A DNA stretch of 64,000 nucleotides from the NCBI GenBank assembly GCA_949987705.1, contig OX465282.1:12388501-12452500 (forward strand). Direction: 5' to 3'. Origin of the DNA: Thereva unica (Eukaryota; Arthropoda; Insecta; Diptera; Therevidae). Every line of letters begins with the position of its first letter. Within the stretch, counting starts at the first letter, position 1. Made by a program: the position numbers and the translations under genes. Below are positions 1 through 11,040 of this stretch, piece after piece. The notes below the pieces were generated by a model. That model ran no database searches and had not been told where the DNA came from. It was given only the letters and a program-made list of their open reading frames with translations.

Positions 1-2
1 CT

Positions 3-410
3 CACTATTCTTCTAGAACTATTGAATCGGTTCAACGAAGGTTCGTTTGATTCGCACTGAATCATCTTCCTTGGGAAAATCCAATAGTTCTTCCATCATA
101 TGAATCCCGGCTTAAGTTACTCAACTTAAGCTCTCTTCACAAGTGTCATGAGGTGGCTGATGTTATATTTGTTCATCAGCTACTTAATGGAAAGGTCGAC
201 TCAGGTTTTCTAGGTCGCCGTGCGTCGTTTAGGGAGACTCGTTATAATCTGAGAGGTCCACCTCTTTTACATATCAACTCCTCTAACACGAATTACGGCA
301 GATTTGAACCTGTAAACCGCATGTTCATTAAGGTTAACAATAATATTAATGTCTTTAGCGTGAGCATCTGTGAAGATGTCCTTAAACGGAGTATTTTAAA
401 TCTCACGTGA
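3..410 (+). mobile_element. Non-LTR retrotransposon RT C-terminus (Jockey/CR1 type), decayed, runs off the left edge
   Basis: Reading from the left edge, the frame gives IESVQRRFV, a TGA at about 48-50, then LPWENPIVLPSYESRLKLL, and continues through LLNGKVDS and TNYGRFEPVNRM. This order (ESVQRRF, LPSYESRL, LLNGKVD, R-NYG---P-NRM) is the usual C-terminal region after the RT palm and thumb in Jockey/CR1-group LINEs. One in-frame stop shows it is dead. It is a different family from the LINE-A copies elsewhere in the window. Confidence 0.65.
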
Positions 411-1285
411 CCACCTATGTTTCCTGTTGCTTGCGTGGGTTATATGTTAATTTGGATTTTTTTTAATTTACTAATTTTTATGTTTGCATGCTTAGTTGTG
501 AGCCTGATCTCATCGCTTGGTTGTGCTGAGTAGGTAAATCTTTCTTGGCCCAGCTAAAAAGTGCGCCTTCTGTATTTGACGGGTTAACTCTAAACAAAAC
601 ATTGTTATTACTAAACAAAACATTTTCAACGAGCCTTACCAGGTAAAACATTACGATTTACCAGCCCCCACCCCTCTACGATTTTTTGTTCATCTAAACA
701 AAACCTATCAACACCTGGTATACACCCTGTATACACCATACTATTATAATAACTTTCATCAAAGTGCATTTTGCGCAATCTATGAAAATTACTTCCCCCA
801 TCTACCGAATTTTTGTGTCTTTTTCCATTGTCTTTCACTACGATAAAAAATCGAACAGCTGAACAGGGCGCAATATGACATTATGCACCGGGCGCAAAAG
901 ACCCAAGCGGCCGGCCCTGTCCTGATTTATCAACTCCGTGGGCCTAGATTGGTTTAGTCGACAATGTTACGAGCGGACACCATAATCAGGCTTCATTAAG
1001 TTCCTTATTAGCAAAGTGTGACTGCGGCGTAGGACTTAATTTACAATTTTACGCAAACCACAGTAACCCAACAACTTGTGCAGTGGGCTCCAAATTTTTT
1101 TGACCCCGTGCCCTTATGAGGAAAATAACCATAAATTTGTACCCTTCAATTATATGAACGGGCCTTTGTTCACCCTTATATGGGCATATCGTGTTACGGG
1201 GCTACATGGGATGCGAAGACACCTATTCACGAGCTTAAACGGAATACGGTAGAATAGAATACAATACACTAGAATTCAAGTTCTC
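411..1285. other. No gene seen; holds one member of a dispersed 43-bp repeat
   Basis: I see no coding region. Positions 866-908 match 8921-8963 in the opposite orientation with 2 mismatches in 43. The core is GGGCGCAATATGNCATTATG followed by CACCGGGCGCAAAA. Confidence 0.5.
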
Positions 1286-1289
1286 GTAC

Positions 1290-1560
1290 CATAGATGAGG
1301 TATTTTACTTAAGGAGGAACATTGTCCGGGCCAGTCGATTTATTGACACCAATTGATCTTTCAGACATTAATAGACCTCGCGAGCCCTGAAGAAAACTCT
1401 GTCCATTGATTCGGCGTTATACACAAGAATGGGGTCGGCATATTAGTTTCGAAGAAGAATTTGAGGCGAACAGAAGTGTTAATTAATCGGCATTGGATTT
1501 GCCTTCTGCCTTTGTCGGCCTGTAGACAAGTTAAGATAGTTCCATTTCAATTTTCTTTGT
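1290..1560 (-). mobile_element. LINE-A fragment: N-terminal part of the RT domain
   Basis: Aligns by eye with 33420-33600 and 35800-35990, all read on the minus strand. Shared blocks include the CCTGAAGAAAACTCTGTCCATT stretch and GAAGAATTTGAGGCGAACAG (as written on the plus strand). In the best copy (33 kb) the encoded segment is the FFRSREVYRCFKHL region just before the RT fingers. Many stops here. Confidence 0.5.
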
Positions 1561-1899
1561 ACTATCTTTCCGACCAAATTTTGGTGGTCGACATTGCACT
1601 TAATGGTACAACTGTTGACGGTACCTACCTGTAAAGGGCTTTTCTTCTCAGCGCTAGTCTTTCACATTAAAATAGATAGGTAATGAGTCACTTGAGCCTG
1701 GGAACAAAAACCGGTTTCGTATTATTTAGAATACGTCTGTTATTGCACAGTTGTTAATAAAGGCGTATTTCGGTTGTCTCCGCAATAACTCACTTTTTCC
1801 ATTTCAAAGCTTTAATTTATTATTAAAGATTGAATTCGTTGAAGCGAAAAACGTTGGTATGGTACCTGGAGTGGTATGGCGATTGAACAAGCTCTCACG

Positions 1900-2131
1900 A
1901 ACTTAATGAAGACAAATGATGATATCTTCTCCGAAGTATTGAATATAGATACCTCTTTTCGTCTACCCGACCATTGCACCGTCTTCCAGGCAGAAGTCAC
2001 TGCGATCTGAGAGGCTCTCGAATAGCTGAAGATAAATAATATATCTCATAAGAATATATGTATTCTATCGGATAGCCAGGCGGCCCTCAAGGCTCTTAAT
2101 TCTGTCGTCAGCACACTGATACTCTGGCACA
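1900..2131 (+). mobile_element. RNase H domain of an R1/I-type LINE, decayed
   Basis: The frame reads SFRLPDHCTVFQAEVTAI, stop, EALE, stop, then ICILSDSQAALKAL. FRLPDHCTVFQAE and SDSQAALKAL are the two signature blocks of the retrotransposon RNase H fold; the Glu of QAE and the Asp of SDSQ are catalytic. Two in-frame stops. Neither RT nor endonuclease is next to it. Confidence 0.7.
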
Positions 2132-2134
2132 TTT

Positions 2135-3655
2135 CTTGTAACTGTAATTAGGCTCCACTTCTCCCTGATATAAAAATCATGCGAAGAGTTGTGCCATAAC
2201 GTTGAGCCCGGTCAACATGCAGTTTTTCAATTCCTCGTCCCCCTCAGACTAGGGCACTTAAGGATAAGATTTAAACATAATCATAATTCTAGATACCAAA
2301 AGTTGTCTATCGTCACAAAAAAAGGATAATAGACATACGACATAATTCCTCAAAAGAGTTCGGCATAGTCAATGAGTAGTTCCTTTTTTTCAAAATTGTG
2401 TTATAATCACCTTATTCTTAAATTCGCGAATGTTAAATAAAATTCCCCAAACAGGGAAAAACCTTCATCAATTATACATGATTAAAAACTTCGCAATGAA
2501 ATGCAACAAACTTAAGTTACCCAGAAAAGCATATCACATCACATGCGGTGCACATCTGAATTCTTAATAACGAAGTGAAAGCTTCAGGTGTTTTCGTTCC
2601 CAAACGTTTGAATTTAATTACACCCTGATAGAATTCAAAATCTTTTTAAAATTGAACGAGAAGAAAAAGAATAAAAAAAAAGTAAATCGCCCCCAAATAC
2701 ACCTTTTTTGATTATGTGAAAATCAGTTCCATTTTAACAAATAGTCCATAAACACCCTTCAGCACTTCTTAAGAACTTTGTGTATAGACCTTTATCCCAG
2801 CCAACAACTCTGCAACCACCACCATCATCATCACCACCAAACAAAAAATCCAAGATTCTGTCTGCTAAACAGCCCTTATTGGAGGCTATGCAACATATAC
2901 ATACATATATACTACGCCACTTTGTTGCTGTTAGCAGATCTAGATTCCTGGATAACGTCCCTTTCGTAGATACTACACGGTTTACACCTTCGTGCGCACC
3001 TGCAACGTTTCGGAAAAGTGTGAAACCGATTCCCATCAGAACATTTCATTTCATTAAAAATTGAACAGTTCAAAGTGTTTTCCAGTCATTGCACTCTTGG
3101 GTGCACATGGTTTTGATTGGGGATGGAAGAGACTGCTTCTGCTTGCTGCTCTGCAGCTTTTCAAAACTTTATTTTGTGCTAGATTTTCATCCCCTACGGT
3201 TCGGAGGGTGTTTTTTTTATTCCCAGGTATTTCAAGTTGGGGGGTTTTCCGCTTTTTTTGGTTTTGGAAATTTGTGAAATTTTTTAAAGGTGATGAAATG
3301 AACCAAAAGGGGGGATGTTTTTTTTAGAATAAATTTTGTTTAAGGGTTGATTGAGCATAATGATGATTGTTGTGTTGATTGATAACTGGGGCAATATTTC
3401 TATGCAAGAACATATGCTGATGAAATTAATACACCTCCATAGCAGTGGGCATGGCTTTAGGCTCATACAGATAGGTAGGAAGGTAAAGGCGTCAGCACCA
3501 TCCAAGAATTGTTGACAGGGATACAATAGGCGCATAAGGGCACAGTGACGTTAGGTCGATAGTTTCATATTTACATATCGGATCATATCTCCCAATTTCA
3601 GCTTCGAACCCTCTCCTACGTCCTACCTAAGGTGTTGTCTGATCCTACTTCCATT
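2135..3655. other. No gene supported; AT-rich, with a short CAC/CAT microsatellite
   Basis: The open frames are low complexity: 2815-2840 is CAC/CAT repeat giving a run of His or its shadows. A short frame at 2734-3036 (-) has no recognisable domain. I found no splice pattern that makes a gene. Confidence 0.4.
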
Positions 3656-3659
3656 CATC

Positions 3660-4030
3660 CAATGGCGCTACAGCCCAAACCGAGCCTTGGCCTCCTCTAG
3701 GGCATTTCTCCAAGTTTGACGGTCCCTTGCAGCATGTCTCCAGTTCCGGATTTTGAGCATTGCCTCTGCGTCAGCCGTCACAGAGTCTATCCGTCTCCTC
3801 CTGGGTTTTGGGATACGATTATCCTCCATCCTGATTACGTGGCCGGCTAGTCTCAGTCTGTTAATTTTTATTAAAGTTGTTGTATCTTTTTCGCCATTTT
3901 CCATTCTCTCTGGTTGGGCCTATTATGCATCTGAAAATTTTTCTCTCAAACCTGTTCCTCTATGTTCTGGGTCATAGTCCAATTCTCGCTACCATAACAC
4001 AGTACTGGTCGTTCTGATCCTACTTAGAAC
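3660..4030 (-). mobile_element. RTE-type LINE, 3' end
   Basis: On the minus strand: VLCYGSENWTM, a frameshift/stop, then ERKIFRCIIGPTRENG, LRLAGHVIRMEDNRIPK, and LKIRNWRHAARDRQTWR ending EEAKARFGL-stop and GCTGTAGCGCCATTGG. This is the normal C-terminus of dipteran RTE-like elements. The same terminus, read as GCTGTAGAGCCATGG, occurs at 21890-21910. Confidence 0.75.
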
Positions 4031-4244
4031 CCGATAAATGCAAAGAAAATGTTTTCTCTCTGGCTTGTACATCCCCACAACTACTTCTTCCTGCTGGAGC
4101 CTGGCGTTGAAAGAAAGTGCATTCGTACTTTCTCTCTTCTCTGCCTTTTCGTTTCCTTCTACGTTCCTGTCCCCTATACCCACTGAAGAGTGATTCTGAA
4201 CCTCCTAACCAAAGAAAAGAGCTCCCGGGCTTTAGTTCGTCTGT

Positions 4245-4685
4245 ATTGCTAAGCAAGGCAATTAAGGGTAAGGTGACTGACTACCCTCCAGAGGTCCTGG
4301 GTTCGAATCCCGGCAGCGTCACGGTCCTTCGCCTTTGCCACTTCCCAACCTACATAGCTTTCCTTCTTTTTTCTTCCCTCTTCACATTCCTGATTCTTCC
4401 TGTCATAGCCTTCACTAGTCCTTCCTCGCTTCACTAAGCGCATGTAATCGGTTGGTTGATGAGATTCAACTCGTTTCAGGAGGCATAATACTCCAGCGAG
4501 TTGTTCTCGACGCCTCGATGTCAGAGTCGCGAAATGGTTGGAAGTAGGTGGAATAAAAATATCGCGGCTAGGTTGTGGCAGCTCCTTCCTACTTCTCTGT
4601 CTCTTTCTACTCTCTATACGAAAAAAATAGATTGTCGAACAATACAAAGGGGCTTTCCCTAAGCCTCTGGTCTATCAAAAAAAAA
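4245..4685 (+). mobile_element. SINE-1 copy A (tRNA-headed SINE)
   Basis: About 440 bp. The head (4250-4325) is tRNA-like with a good B box, GGTTCGAATCC, at 4300-4310. The body is CT-rich with the TTTCAGGAGGCATAATAC block near 4478. The tail is AATACAAAGGGGCTTTCCCT, then AAGCCTCTGGTCTATC and poly(A). It aligns along its length with 42124-42588 (minus strand) and, for the 3' part, with 59855-60055. Reading frames inside it are by-products of this repeat. Confidence 0.8.
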
Positions 4686-4869
4686 GAGATAGTTAGATCC
4701 TCTGGATCTCCTCCAGACCACAATAACTCGACGAAAAAGTGAAGTCTCCGGGCAGACGGTTTGAGAATCTGACTGAAAACCCTTCAGAAAAGAAGTCCGA
4801 TCAAATGGCAGAAAGTGTCAGAATGGACGTTCTTGCAATGTGTATATCGTATATCCGTAGAATCTCCTG

Positions 4870-5410
4870 ACCACAGAACAGCTAGTTGCCGTTCAAGGCA
4901 GGTTTCTGGAGGAGATTGCCGAGTTGGGGTAGGAGTCAGAGCACCCCAGATTCATTGAGGTTGCTGCGCGCCCCTGTGATGGGCCGCCTTAAGCCCTGGA
5001 AGGAGCAATTCTTGTCGCTGTAGACGAGGACATTTTGTTGAAAACATTAGAGATCCAAAAAACGACCTTAAATGTATGGGAGTGGAGAGTTCTCTGTGGA
5101 CCAAAGGTCTATTGACGAGCTGAGGCGGACGGGTTGCCATATTGGAGGCAAGTTTGGTCGGGCACAACTTAGGATCAGGAAAATGCCATGGCCAAAAGTG
5201 CCCCCGGCCAAACTAGCAACCACAATCATTTCCGCTCTGGTCACCAAGGAGGCAAAACCCCGAGGTAACCAGCTGAAAGCTTGCAGGAGTCTGCACAACA
5301 CAAATAACGACATACCCGCTGGAGAGGCTAGCGTAGCTAGCGAAACACCGTGGAAGCAACTTTGGGAAGAAATACTTGCTCTAATACCCTGTTACCCTGT
5401 GAGCCTAAAT
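4870..5410 (+). mobile_element. Possible LINE ORF1 fragment resembling DUF4780
   Basis: Two frames joined by a frameshift read VAVDEDILLKTLE, LNVWEWRVL, then SVDQRSIDELRRTGCHIGG and KFGRAQLRI. The pattern (Trp-x-Val-Leu, then a 'DexSlxxLxxxG' strand-helix, then 'xGrAxLxI') is like the end of the DUF4780 domain found in ORF1-type proteins of insect retroelements. A clearer example is at 54258-54640. Weak on its own. Confidence 0.35.
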
Positions 5411-5414
5411 TATT

Positions 5415-5465
5415 ATTTATTAAAAGGCTCTACAAACGGGATCCGGTCGTGCCCTCTCGCAACAA
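5415..5465 (-). mobile_element. RTE-like 3' terminus, short fragment
   Basis: AAAGGCTCTACAAACGGGAT, then CCGGTCGTGCCCTCTCGC, matches 61335-61375 (GGCTCTACAACCGGGATCCG) and resembles the GGCTCTACAGCCC end of the RTE copy at 21.9 kb. Confidence 0.45.
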
Positions 5466-6660
5466 ATATGTCGCTCACTGCAAAAGCGGTGTAGCTCCAC
5501 ACTAGAGGTTAACTCGTTTTGGAGTCACATTCCGTCATATCGTCCGCTACAAAACCAAAAACACTCCAAATACTGCACTTCTGAAAAATATGGCAAAAGG
5601 CGAAAGATATGGCAAAATAAAAGCAAAATCAACCTCCAACACCCTAAAATACGGAGCCACACAACTCCTACATTAAACGACACAAATGTTTCCGATCATA
5701 TTATTCTATCCTCTCTCATACGATAGTTAGCAGTGGCCACCGCTAGGTTATGATCGCACTTCCATCAGTCCGAAATAGTTGCGGCACGTGCATGTTATGC
5801 AACATGTTATTCCCCTTTTTCGCTGATGTGTGACCACCACTGACTCTAAAACCACCGCTTAAATCCTTAGGGGGAGAGCCCCAGTCCGAAAAGTCTCGGG
5901 GAGGGGGGGGGGGGGGTTCTCAATCCCTTAAGGAAATGAAGACTGCTTCCAATATAAAGCTTGCCAAGAAACGCTTGACGCCACGGCTGCCTCGGCAGGC
6001 CTAGAAAAAAGGTTTATCTAGGACAACCCGAAATACAATTTATGTGAAAGCGTCGACCAAAAGGCGCCGAAATACAGTCCCGCTCCACCTTGAACAAAGG
6101 CTAGGGCCGGCGTTGGTGAAGAAAAACTTTCGGGATACCCACCATACCCAATCTGTTACAGCTCACATTGAAAATCATTGATCATGAAAAATTTAATAAG
6201 GTTTCAGTCCTTGATTAAAGCTTTTTTATTCATGGATCAAAACTTTGCTGAAAGCTTTTTTCCAGTTCATTAATCCCACTTTTGTGTAACCGAAGCAAAA
6301 AGGTTCCATTCTAATGATAAATCTTTATCTGCTTGTCTAGACAGTCTAAAAAAATGTAATTTCAGTTTTACAAAAAAAAAATTGTATTATCAAAAAATTT
6401 TATTTATGTTTAATCAAAAACAATACATATTCGCCAAACAAGTCCTTTTCATATTCACATTGTTTCAAAAACTTTATTAACTGAAGTCTCAGTAAAACAA
6501 CACCGACGACAACCACAGTAAAACCTTTGCCCAACGTTCGTTCGTTCTCATTCACAATCATATTTTATGGGATTACAAAAATTTCATTTTTGCCTAAAAG
6601 TTACGAAGCCCACCCGAGGAGAATCCTTTGATGAGGCAACTAAAATCACTTGAACAAATC
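5466..6660. other. No gene seen; dispersed repeat and a poly(G) run
   Basis: About 5720-5795 shares an imperfect repeat with 9715-9785 in the same orientation (TGATCGCACTTCCATCAGTC against TGGTCGCACTTTCACCAGTC). A homopolymeric G tract lies at about 5900-5918. The rest is AT-rich without a coding pattern. Confidence 0.4.
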
Positions 6661-6837
6661 CATCGCTAAGGACTGACTGGTTGGTTGGTTGGCTCTAGTA
6701 GTCGTCGGTAATAGTATAAGTCTTCGTTCCACCTTTGACCAAAATCCTCGAGCCGCTCAATCAGAGAGGACAAAACGCAATCCTGAAAAAGGGATGATGA
6801 CGAAAGCGGCAACAACAACCCGAAACGGCGGGGACGA

Positions 6838-6870
6838 CTACAGCCAAGACTATGACGCTGCTGCTGATGA

Positions 6871-6902
<32 letters not shown>

Positions 6903-6905
6903 AAA
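6838..6905. repeat. CTG/GAT trinucleotide microsatellite
   Basis: Alternating (GCT)n and (GAT)n runs. They create a minus-strand frame rich in His/Gln and a plus-strand frame rich in Asp/Ala. I regard both as repeat artefacts. Confidence 0.7.
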
Positions 6906-6909
6906 TATA

Positions 6910-9120
6910 ATTCCAAATCCCAAGAAGTAATTTAATTTAACAAAAACTCATTTCATGGGTCAAAAATTATATCCGACCCGGATGATAGCGGCCTCGGTAG
7001 GTCATCTTTCGCAGAAGGAATTTTTGCTAAAACCACCTCTCTTTCTTGCTTATATATAACCATGGCACGGTGTCTATCCTTAGTAGGAGAGAAGATTCCC
7101 AGCATCATCATCCCCATCATCATCAGTTTCGCCTTTAGTTAATACATCCGTGAAAGGGCTAGGAGCAGTATCGGTCATCGGCGACTCAGCTGGACTCTTT
7201 GTTTTGTTCATTTCTCTATGACAACCTTTGCTTGTTTTATAGGGATGTCTTTGGTCCTTTAAGGGAGCTGGTAAGCCGATTATCTGCGATTCTGTTGTCC
7301 ATTTCATATTTCCTAGGCCAAAAACTGGGGGACTTCCAATTAAGGATCCTTTTTGATGATGATGAAGAAGAAGAACAAGAAAAAGACGAATTATGAGTTT
7401 AAGGTATCCCGGAAACCCTTAGAAATGTGATGAGGCGAGTCCTTTTTTTTCTTGGTATCCTCGGTCGTCTCCTAACATATTATATATTTTTTTTCCTTCT
7501 TTGATGTACAGTATTAAAAGCGAAAATCCTGTACAAGTTAAATGAAGCCCGTTTTATAGTAATAGAAAATCGCCTAAAGGAAAAAAATATATGTATAAAG
7601 GAGAGAAATTGAAAGGACAATAAAACACCACATTTAGCAGGGGCGCTAGGCTAGCTGGCCATCTCCCCTCCCACCAATAAATTTTAACAACTAAACAAAA
7701 AGTTGAAAGTTTTCAAGCCGGAAGCTAGGCTCAATGTATTAAAGTCACGAACTAGAGTTGAATTTACGTCGAACGATTTGCAAACAAAGCCAATAAGAGA
7801 TATCCTGCCGGGAGGACGCTGTCGTCTTTTATATAATGTCCTTTGGCGGAATGCAAATTTGTTTAGCCCATCAGCAACGAAGCTCATTGCCTCATTGGCA
7901 ACAACTTCGCGTAGCGCGCACCGTCAACTTCTTTCTAGAAATAGAACCATTTGTAAATTGGTTTGAGTTCAGAGTTCCTGGGTGCACAGTAAGAGGGGGT
8001 GTTGCTGGCTGGCTGTGTGCTGGGCGGGGGGGGGGGGGCAGCCAGTGCGGGCTTAGTAGGGTATAAACCTTTGTTTACTACTAGTGCAACAGCAAAGGTA
8101 TCGCCGACAATGTTAAAAAGGTCTACGTGACGAAGGAATTGAATCAGAACTCAAAAACACATGTTAAAAGGGTTCAAGAGTCCCTCTTTTCTAAAAGTCA
8201 TTCCGGTCACATAATGTTCAATCCAGTCCGTCGCGGTGTGTATTTCAGAGACCTTACCCCAACCCTGTCCCATTCCCACCCCCACCACCACACCAGATAC
8301 ATTCCCCATCATCCCTCAACCCGCTGCTCTATCGGTCGTCACTTGTCGTTATTCCATTTGAATGTTTGGATAGCTAGTGCTGCTGCTGCTGTTGGGCGGT
8401 TTCTTTTTCGATGGTGGGGGGCAGAGAGGAGTTCCTGAAAATAATGGAGGGGGAAAAAGCGTTTTTTCCGTGTTGCCCTAGAGCTTCAAAAGTGTATGCA
8501 AAGAGCGTTGTTAGCGTCGTTATTGTTTTTACTACGGATTTTCAAACGTGCACAGTCTATGGCCTACCAAAAAAGTTTCTTTTATGGCTTTACTACAGCG
8601 ATTTTACAGGAAACTCTTCAAATGGTCTGCCTTATGGTAAATGGTATAGTTGCTCTGGTTTTCGCCACTTTACAGCTGAAAAATAGGGGCTGTTAAATAT
8701 ATGACTTTGAAATTTGCAAAAAAAAAACGAACAGAACAATAAAAAATTCATAGAATTGAAGTTTAAGTGAATTCAATTTCTACGAAAGGATAAATTAAAA
8801 AAAATTGTAGGAAGTGTTTCTATTTGTCCGTTTTTAAGGAATAAAATTGATTCTTCTGGAGACTCAACATCGAAAAGAGGGCAAAGAAGGGCAGTATAGC
8901 TTTCTATGCTCAGGTCCGGTGCTTGGGTTTTTTGCGCCCGGTGCATAATGCCATATTGCGCCCCATCATTTTTGGATTGCAGCGAGAGACACTGGAAAGA
9001 GACAGAAAAGAATTTACAGAAAAGCCCAAGATGAAACTTTCCTCTCACTTGGCGGATTTTTCTAATGCATTGTTACTTCTGATTCTCGAAGAAGAAGTGC
9101 TGTTCATTCACTTCATGGGT
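6910..9120. other. No gene seen; several short GAT/GAA/CTG microsatellites, a poly(G) tract and one dispersed repeat
   Basis: Short simple repeats lie near 7100-7125 (CAT), 7355-7385 (GAT/GAA), 8380 (TGC) and 8027-8040 (G run). Positions 8921-8963 are the inverted partner of 866-908. Short frames here have no domain and no supporting splice signals. Confidence 0.4.
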
Positions 9121-9129
9121 ATTTCTTTT

Positions 9130-9300
9130 TTGTGGTGACATATTGGGTTCAAAGATTCACTTGGCTTATTGTACTACACACATCCCAGTACCTAGTGACT
9201 TGACTGTTCATGCTTCTCGGGTTCCCGATGGCAGTCCTGCCTTCAATCTGTTCGGAAGGAAAATTCAATTCATTGTCCTTTAGTACGTCCAGAACGTTAG
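9130..9300 (-). mobile_element. R1/LOA-type LINE 3' end
   Basis: Contains TTGGCTTATTGTACTACAC near 9160, preceded on the plus strand by a T run. The same 3' UTR block occurs at 48160-48190 (TTGGCCTATTGTACTACAC), beside a recognisable R1/LOA C-terminus, and at 18325-18350. The open frames at 9210-9790 (+) have no domain I recognise. Confidence 0.4.
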
Positions 9301-9829
9301 GGCAGAGCGGCGGCGGTACGGGTCTGCTTGTTGTCCTAGTAGTCCTCTTTTTATTTTTTCCTTCTTCTGGGGTTCCTGTGTCCTTAGTTAATGGGAATGT
9401 TCCCCTAGATTATATTGGAACTGGTGGCGTGGGCCCAGAAACTTTGGGCAGAGCGACCAGCGGCTGGCTAGATTTGCTTCTTGGCTAACCGGGTTCAACA
9501 CCGCCTTCCTGTCCTTTGCCTGTAAGGAAGGAGTTCACGAAAGCGTCCATCCTGACAGAGCCTCCATATCAGAAAAAGCTATTATACCACTGGGTGTGCC
9601 CAGAGGAGATCCTTAAACGACAGTGCAAAACCTACCCACTGCCATGCAGCTCTCGACAGGATAACTTTACGTTTTGGCCTAGTAGGCGCAATCTGTTAGC
9701 GCATCCTTTTCAGTACAGCTTCCAGTGGAGGTTATGGTCGCACTTTCACCAGTCCGCGTTAGTTACGGCACGGTCGTATTTAAATTTTTAGATCTAGATA
9801 TTGCTTCTCCCAATTTTCGAGTAACTTCC

Positions 9830-9970
9830 TAACCTTAGTTTGAAGAATAAAAGAGAATAGGATAAAAGATAATAGGAGAGGTTTGGGGGTGTCTCACGCT
9901 TGAATTCTTAGATGTTGTACGAGTCCGTAAAAACAGAATGCGAGAGATTGTTCCACAGTCCTATTTATAC
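9830..9970 (-). mobile_element. LINE-A 3' fragment
   Basis: On the minus strand it matches the end of the LINE-A reading frame at 11170-11290 (short, weakly conserved stretches around the WNSLP and YNISEFKR region, then a similar 3' UTR). It stops at about 9970, where the MITE at 9976 begins; I do not see the LINE resume beyond it. Confidence 0.45.
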
Positions 9971-9975
9971 CTAAA

Positions 9976-10375
9976 GGGAGCGTTCAAGTAATACGTAACG
10001 CATTTTGGGGGGGGGAGGGGGTTTGTAAAACGTTACGATGCGTTACAGGGGCGGGGGGGGGGGTTCGAACAACGCGTTACGTAACATTGTTTTTTTATTT
10101 AAATAAAAAAATAGGGCATTCAAATCTCCCAACTTAGCAACCCTTTTCGTTTATGTTTTACGGGTAATCGCGATTAAAACAATAAATAAGCTATTTTAGC
10201 GGCTTTCTGGTACTTTGCGTCATATAATTGTCACTTTCAGGTAAAAGTGTTGGGTGTTACGTAACGTTTAGGGAGGGGGGGGGGGGGTACAGAAAAACGT
10301 TACGGCGCGTTACAGGGGGGAGGGGGGGGGTCAAAAATTTTCAAAAATTGCGTTACGTAATACTTGAACGCCCCC
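9976..10375. mobile_element. MITE with GTTACGTAAC-rich inverted repeats and poly(G) interior
   Basis: The terminal inverted repeats are 27 bp: GGGAGCGTTCAAGTAATACG at the left, continuing TAACGCA, against GGGGGCGTTCAAGTATTACG from the right. A second internal pair of GTTACGTAAC motifs lies at about 10075 and 10257. Long G runs (about 10004, 10055, 10275 and 10320) interrupt it. No transposase. Flanks are TACCTAAA and AAAGGTAT, so no clear target duplication. Confidence 0.65.
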
Positions 10376-10735
10376 AAAGGTATTGCCAATCTATCGATAG
10401 CTTAAGAGCCAAACTTTGCAGGAACCTCTCCAAAAAATAGTCTCTCCTTGATAAAAAAAAAGAGCTATGGAGCTTGGCCAGACCTCTAATCGCAGTCGGG
10501 GTTTCTAGAGCTACAAATAAACACACACTTCCATGTTTGTAAGGGCGAAAAAAGCAGTCGAAGCTTCAGGGAATGGGTTGAGTGAGACACTCCTGGGACA
10601 TGGAGGTTTTGAGCATGGGGCTTACAGGTGGTCAAGCACCACTCTCAACACTCCCTCGTGAAAAACAGTAAATAGTACACTTTAAAAGCTAGGTAGAAAT
10701 GGAGCAACAGAATACGAAGGTAGTAGCATAGGTTT
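10376..10735. other. No gene seen
   Basis: Possibly 3' UTR-like sequence of a LINE (10440-10560), but no protein match by eye. Confidence 0.3.
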
Positions 10736-10739
10736 TGTT

Positions 10740-11040
10740 TATCGATCGATGGTCAGATCAGTGCACGCACGCGTGACAGGAGACACCGCTGAGGATCCGC
10801 ACGCAGATGGTTGGGTCAGATTGTTACTGACTAAACTCACCACCCCTTTCGATGACGTTGAGTGGCTCTTTGTGACGATTCTATATCCCAGGCTCTCGGG
10901 TATCGGTTCACATCCCACACGAGGGCCCTCCAGCATCTCCGTTGGCTAGACTTGATGGCTTGCTTCAGGGATTTCTTGGCCGCTTGAAACGCTGCGGCGA
11001 AACGGGCTGCATAGATATCGCGACCTTTCGCCCTCTGTAC
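10740..11040 (-). mobile_element. R1-type LINE: linker between endonuclease and RT (downstream half of an interrupted copy)
   Basis: Minus-strand frames read VQRAKGRDIYAARFAAAF, then AAKKSLKQAIKSSQRRCW, RALVWDVNRYP and GYRIVTKS. This is the 'YRAAKKxLKRAIxxSKRRCWxELxxEVxxxPWGxxYxIVxK' linker that follows the APE endonuclease in R1-clade elements. It continues the reading of 11595-12260 once the LINE-A insertion at 11041-11589 is removed. Confidence 0.7.

Noticed and set aside
2734..3064. His-rich open frames as a gene
   Set aside because: Created by a CAC/CAT microsatellite; both strands are open with no domain.
4250..4325. tRNA gene (good B box)
   Set aside because: The head is fused to a SINE body and poly(A), does not fold into a full cloverleaf by eye, and has a homologous copy at 42.5 kb.
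6666..6923. Gln/His-rich protein
   Set aside because: Created by CTG/GAT trinucleotide repeats.
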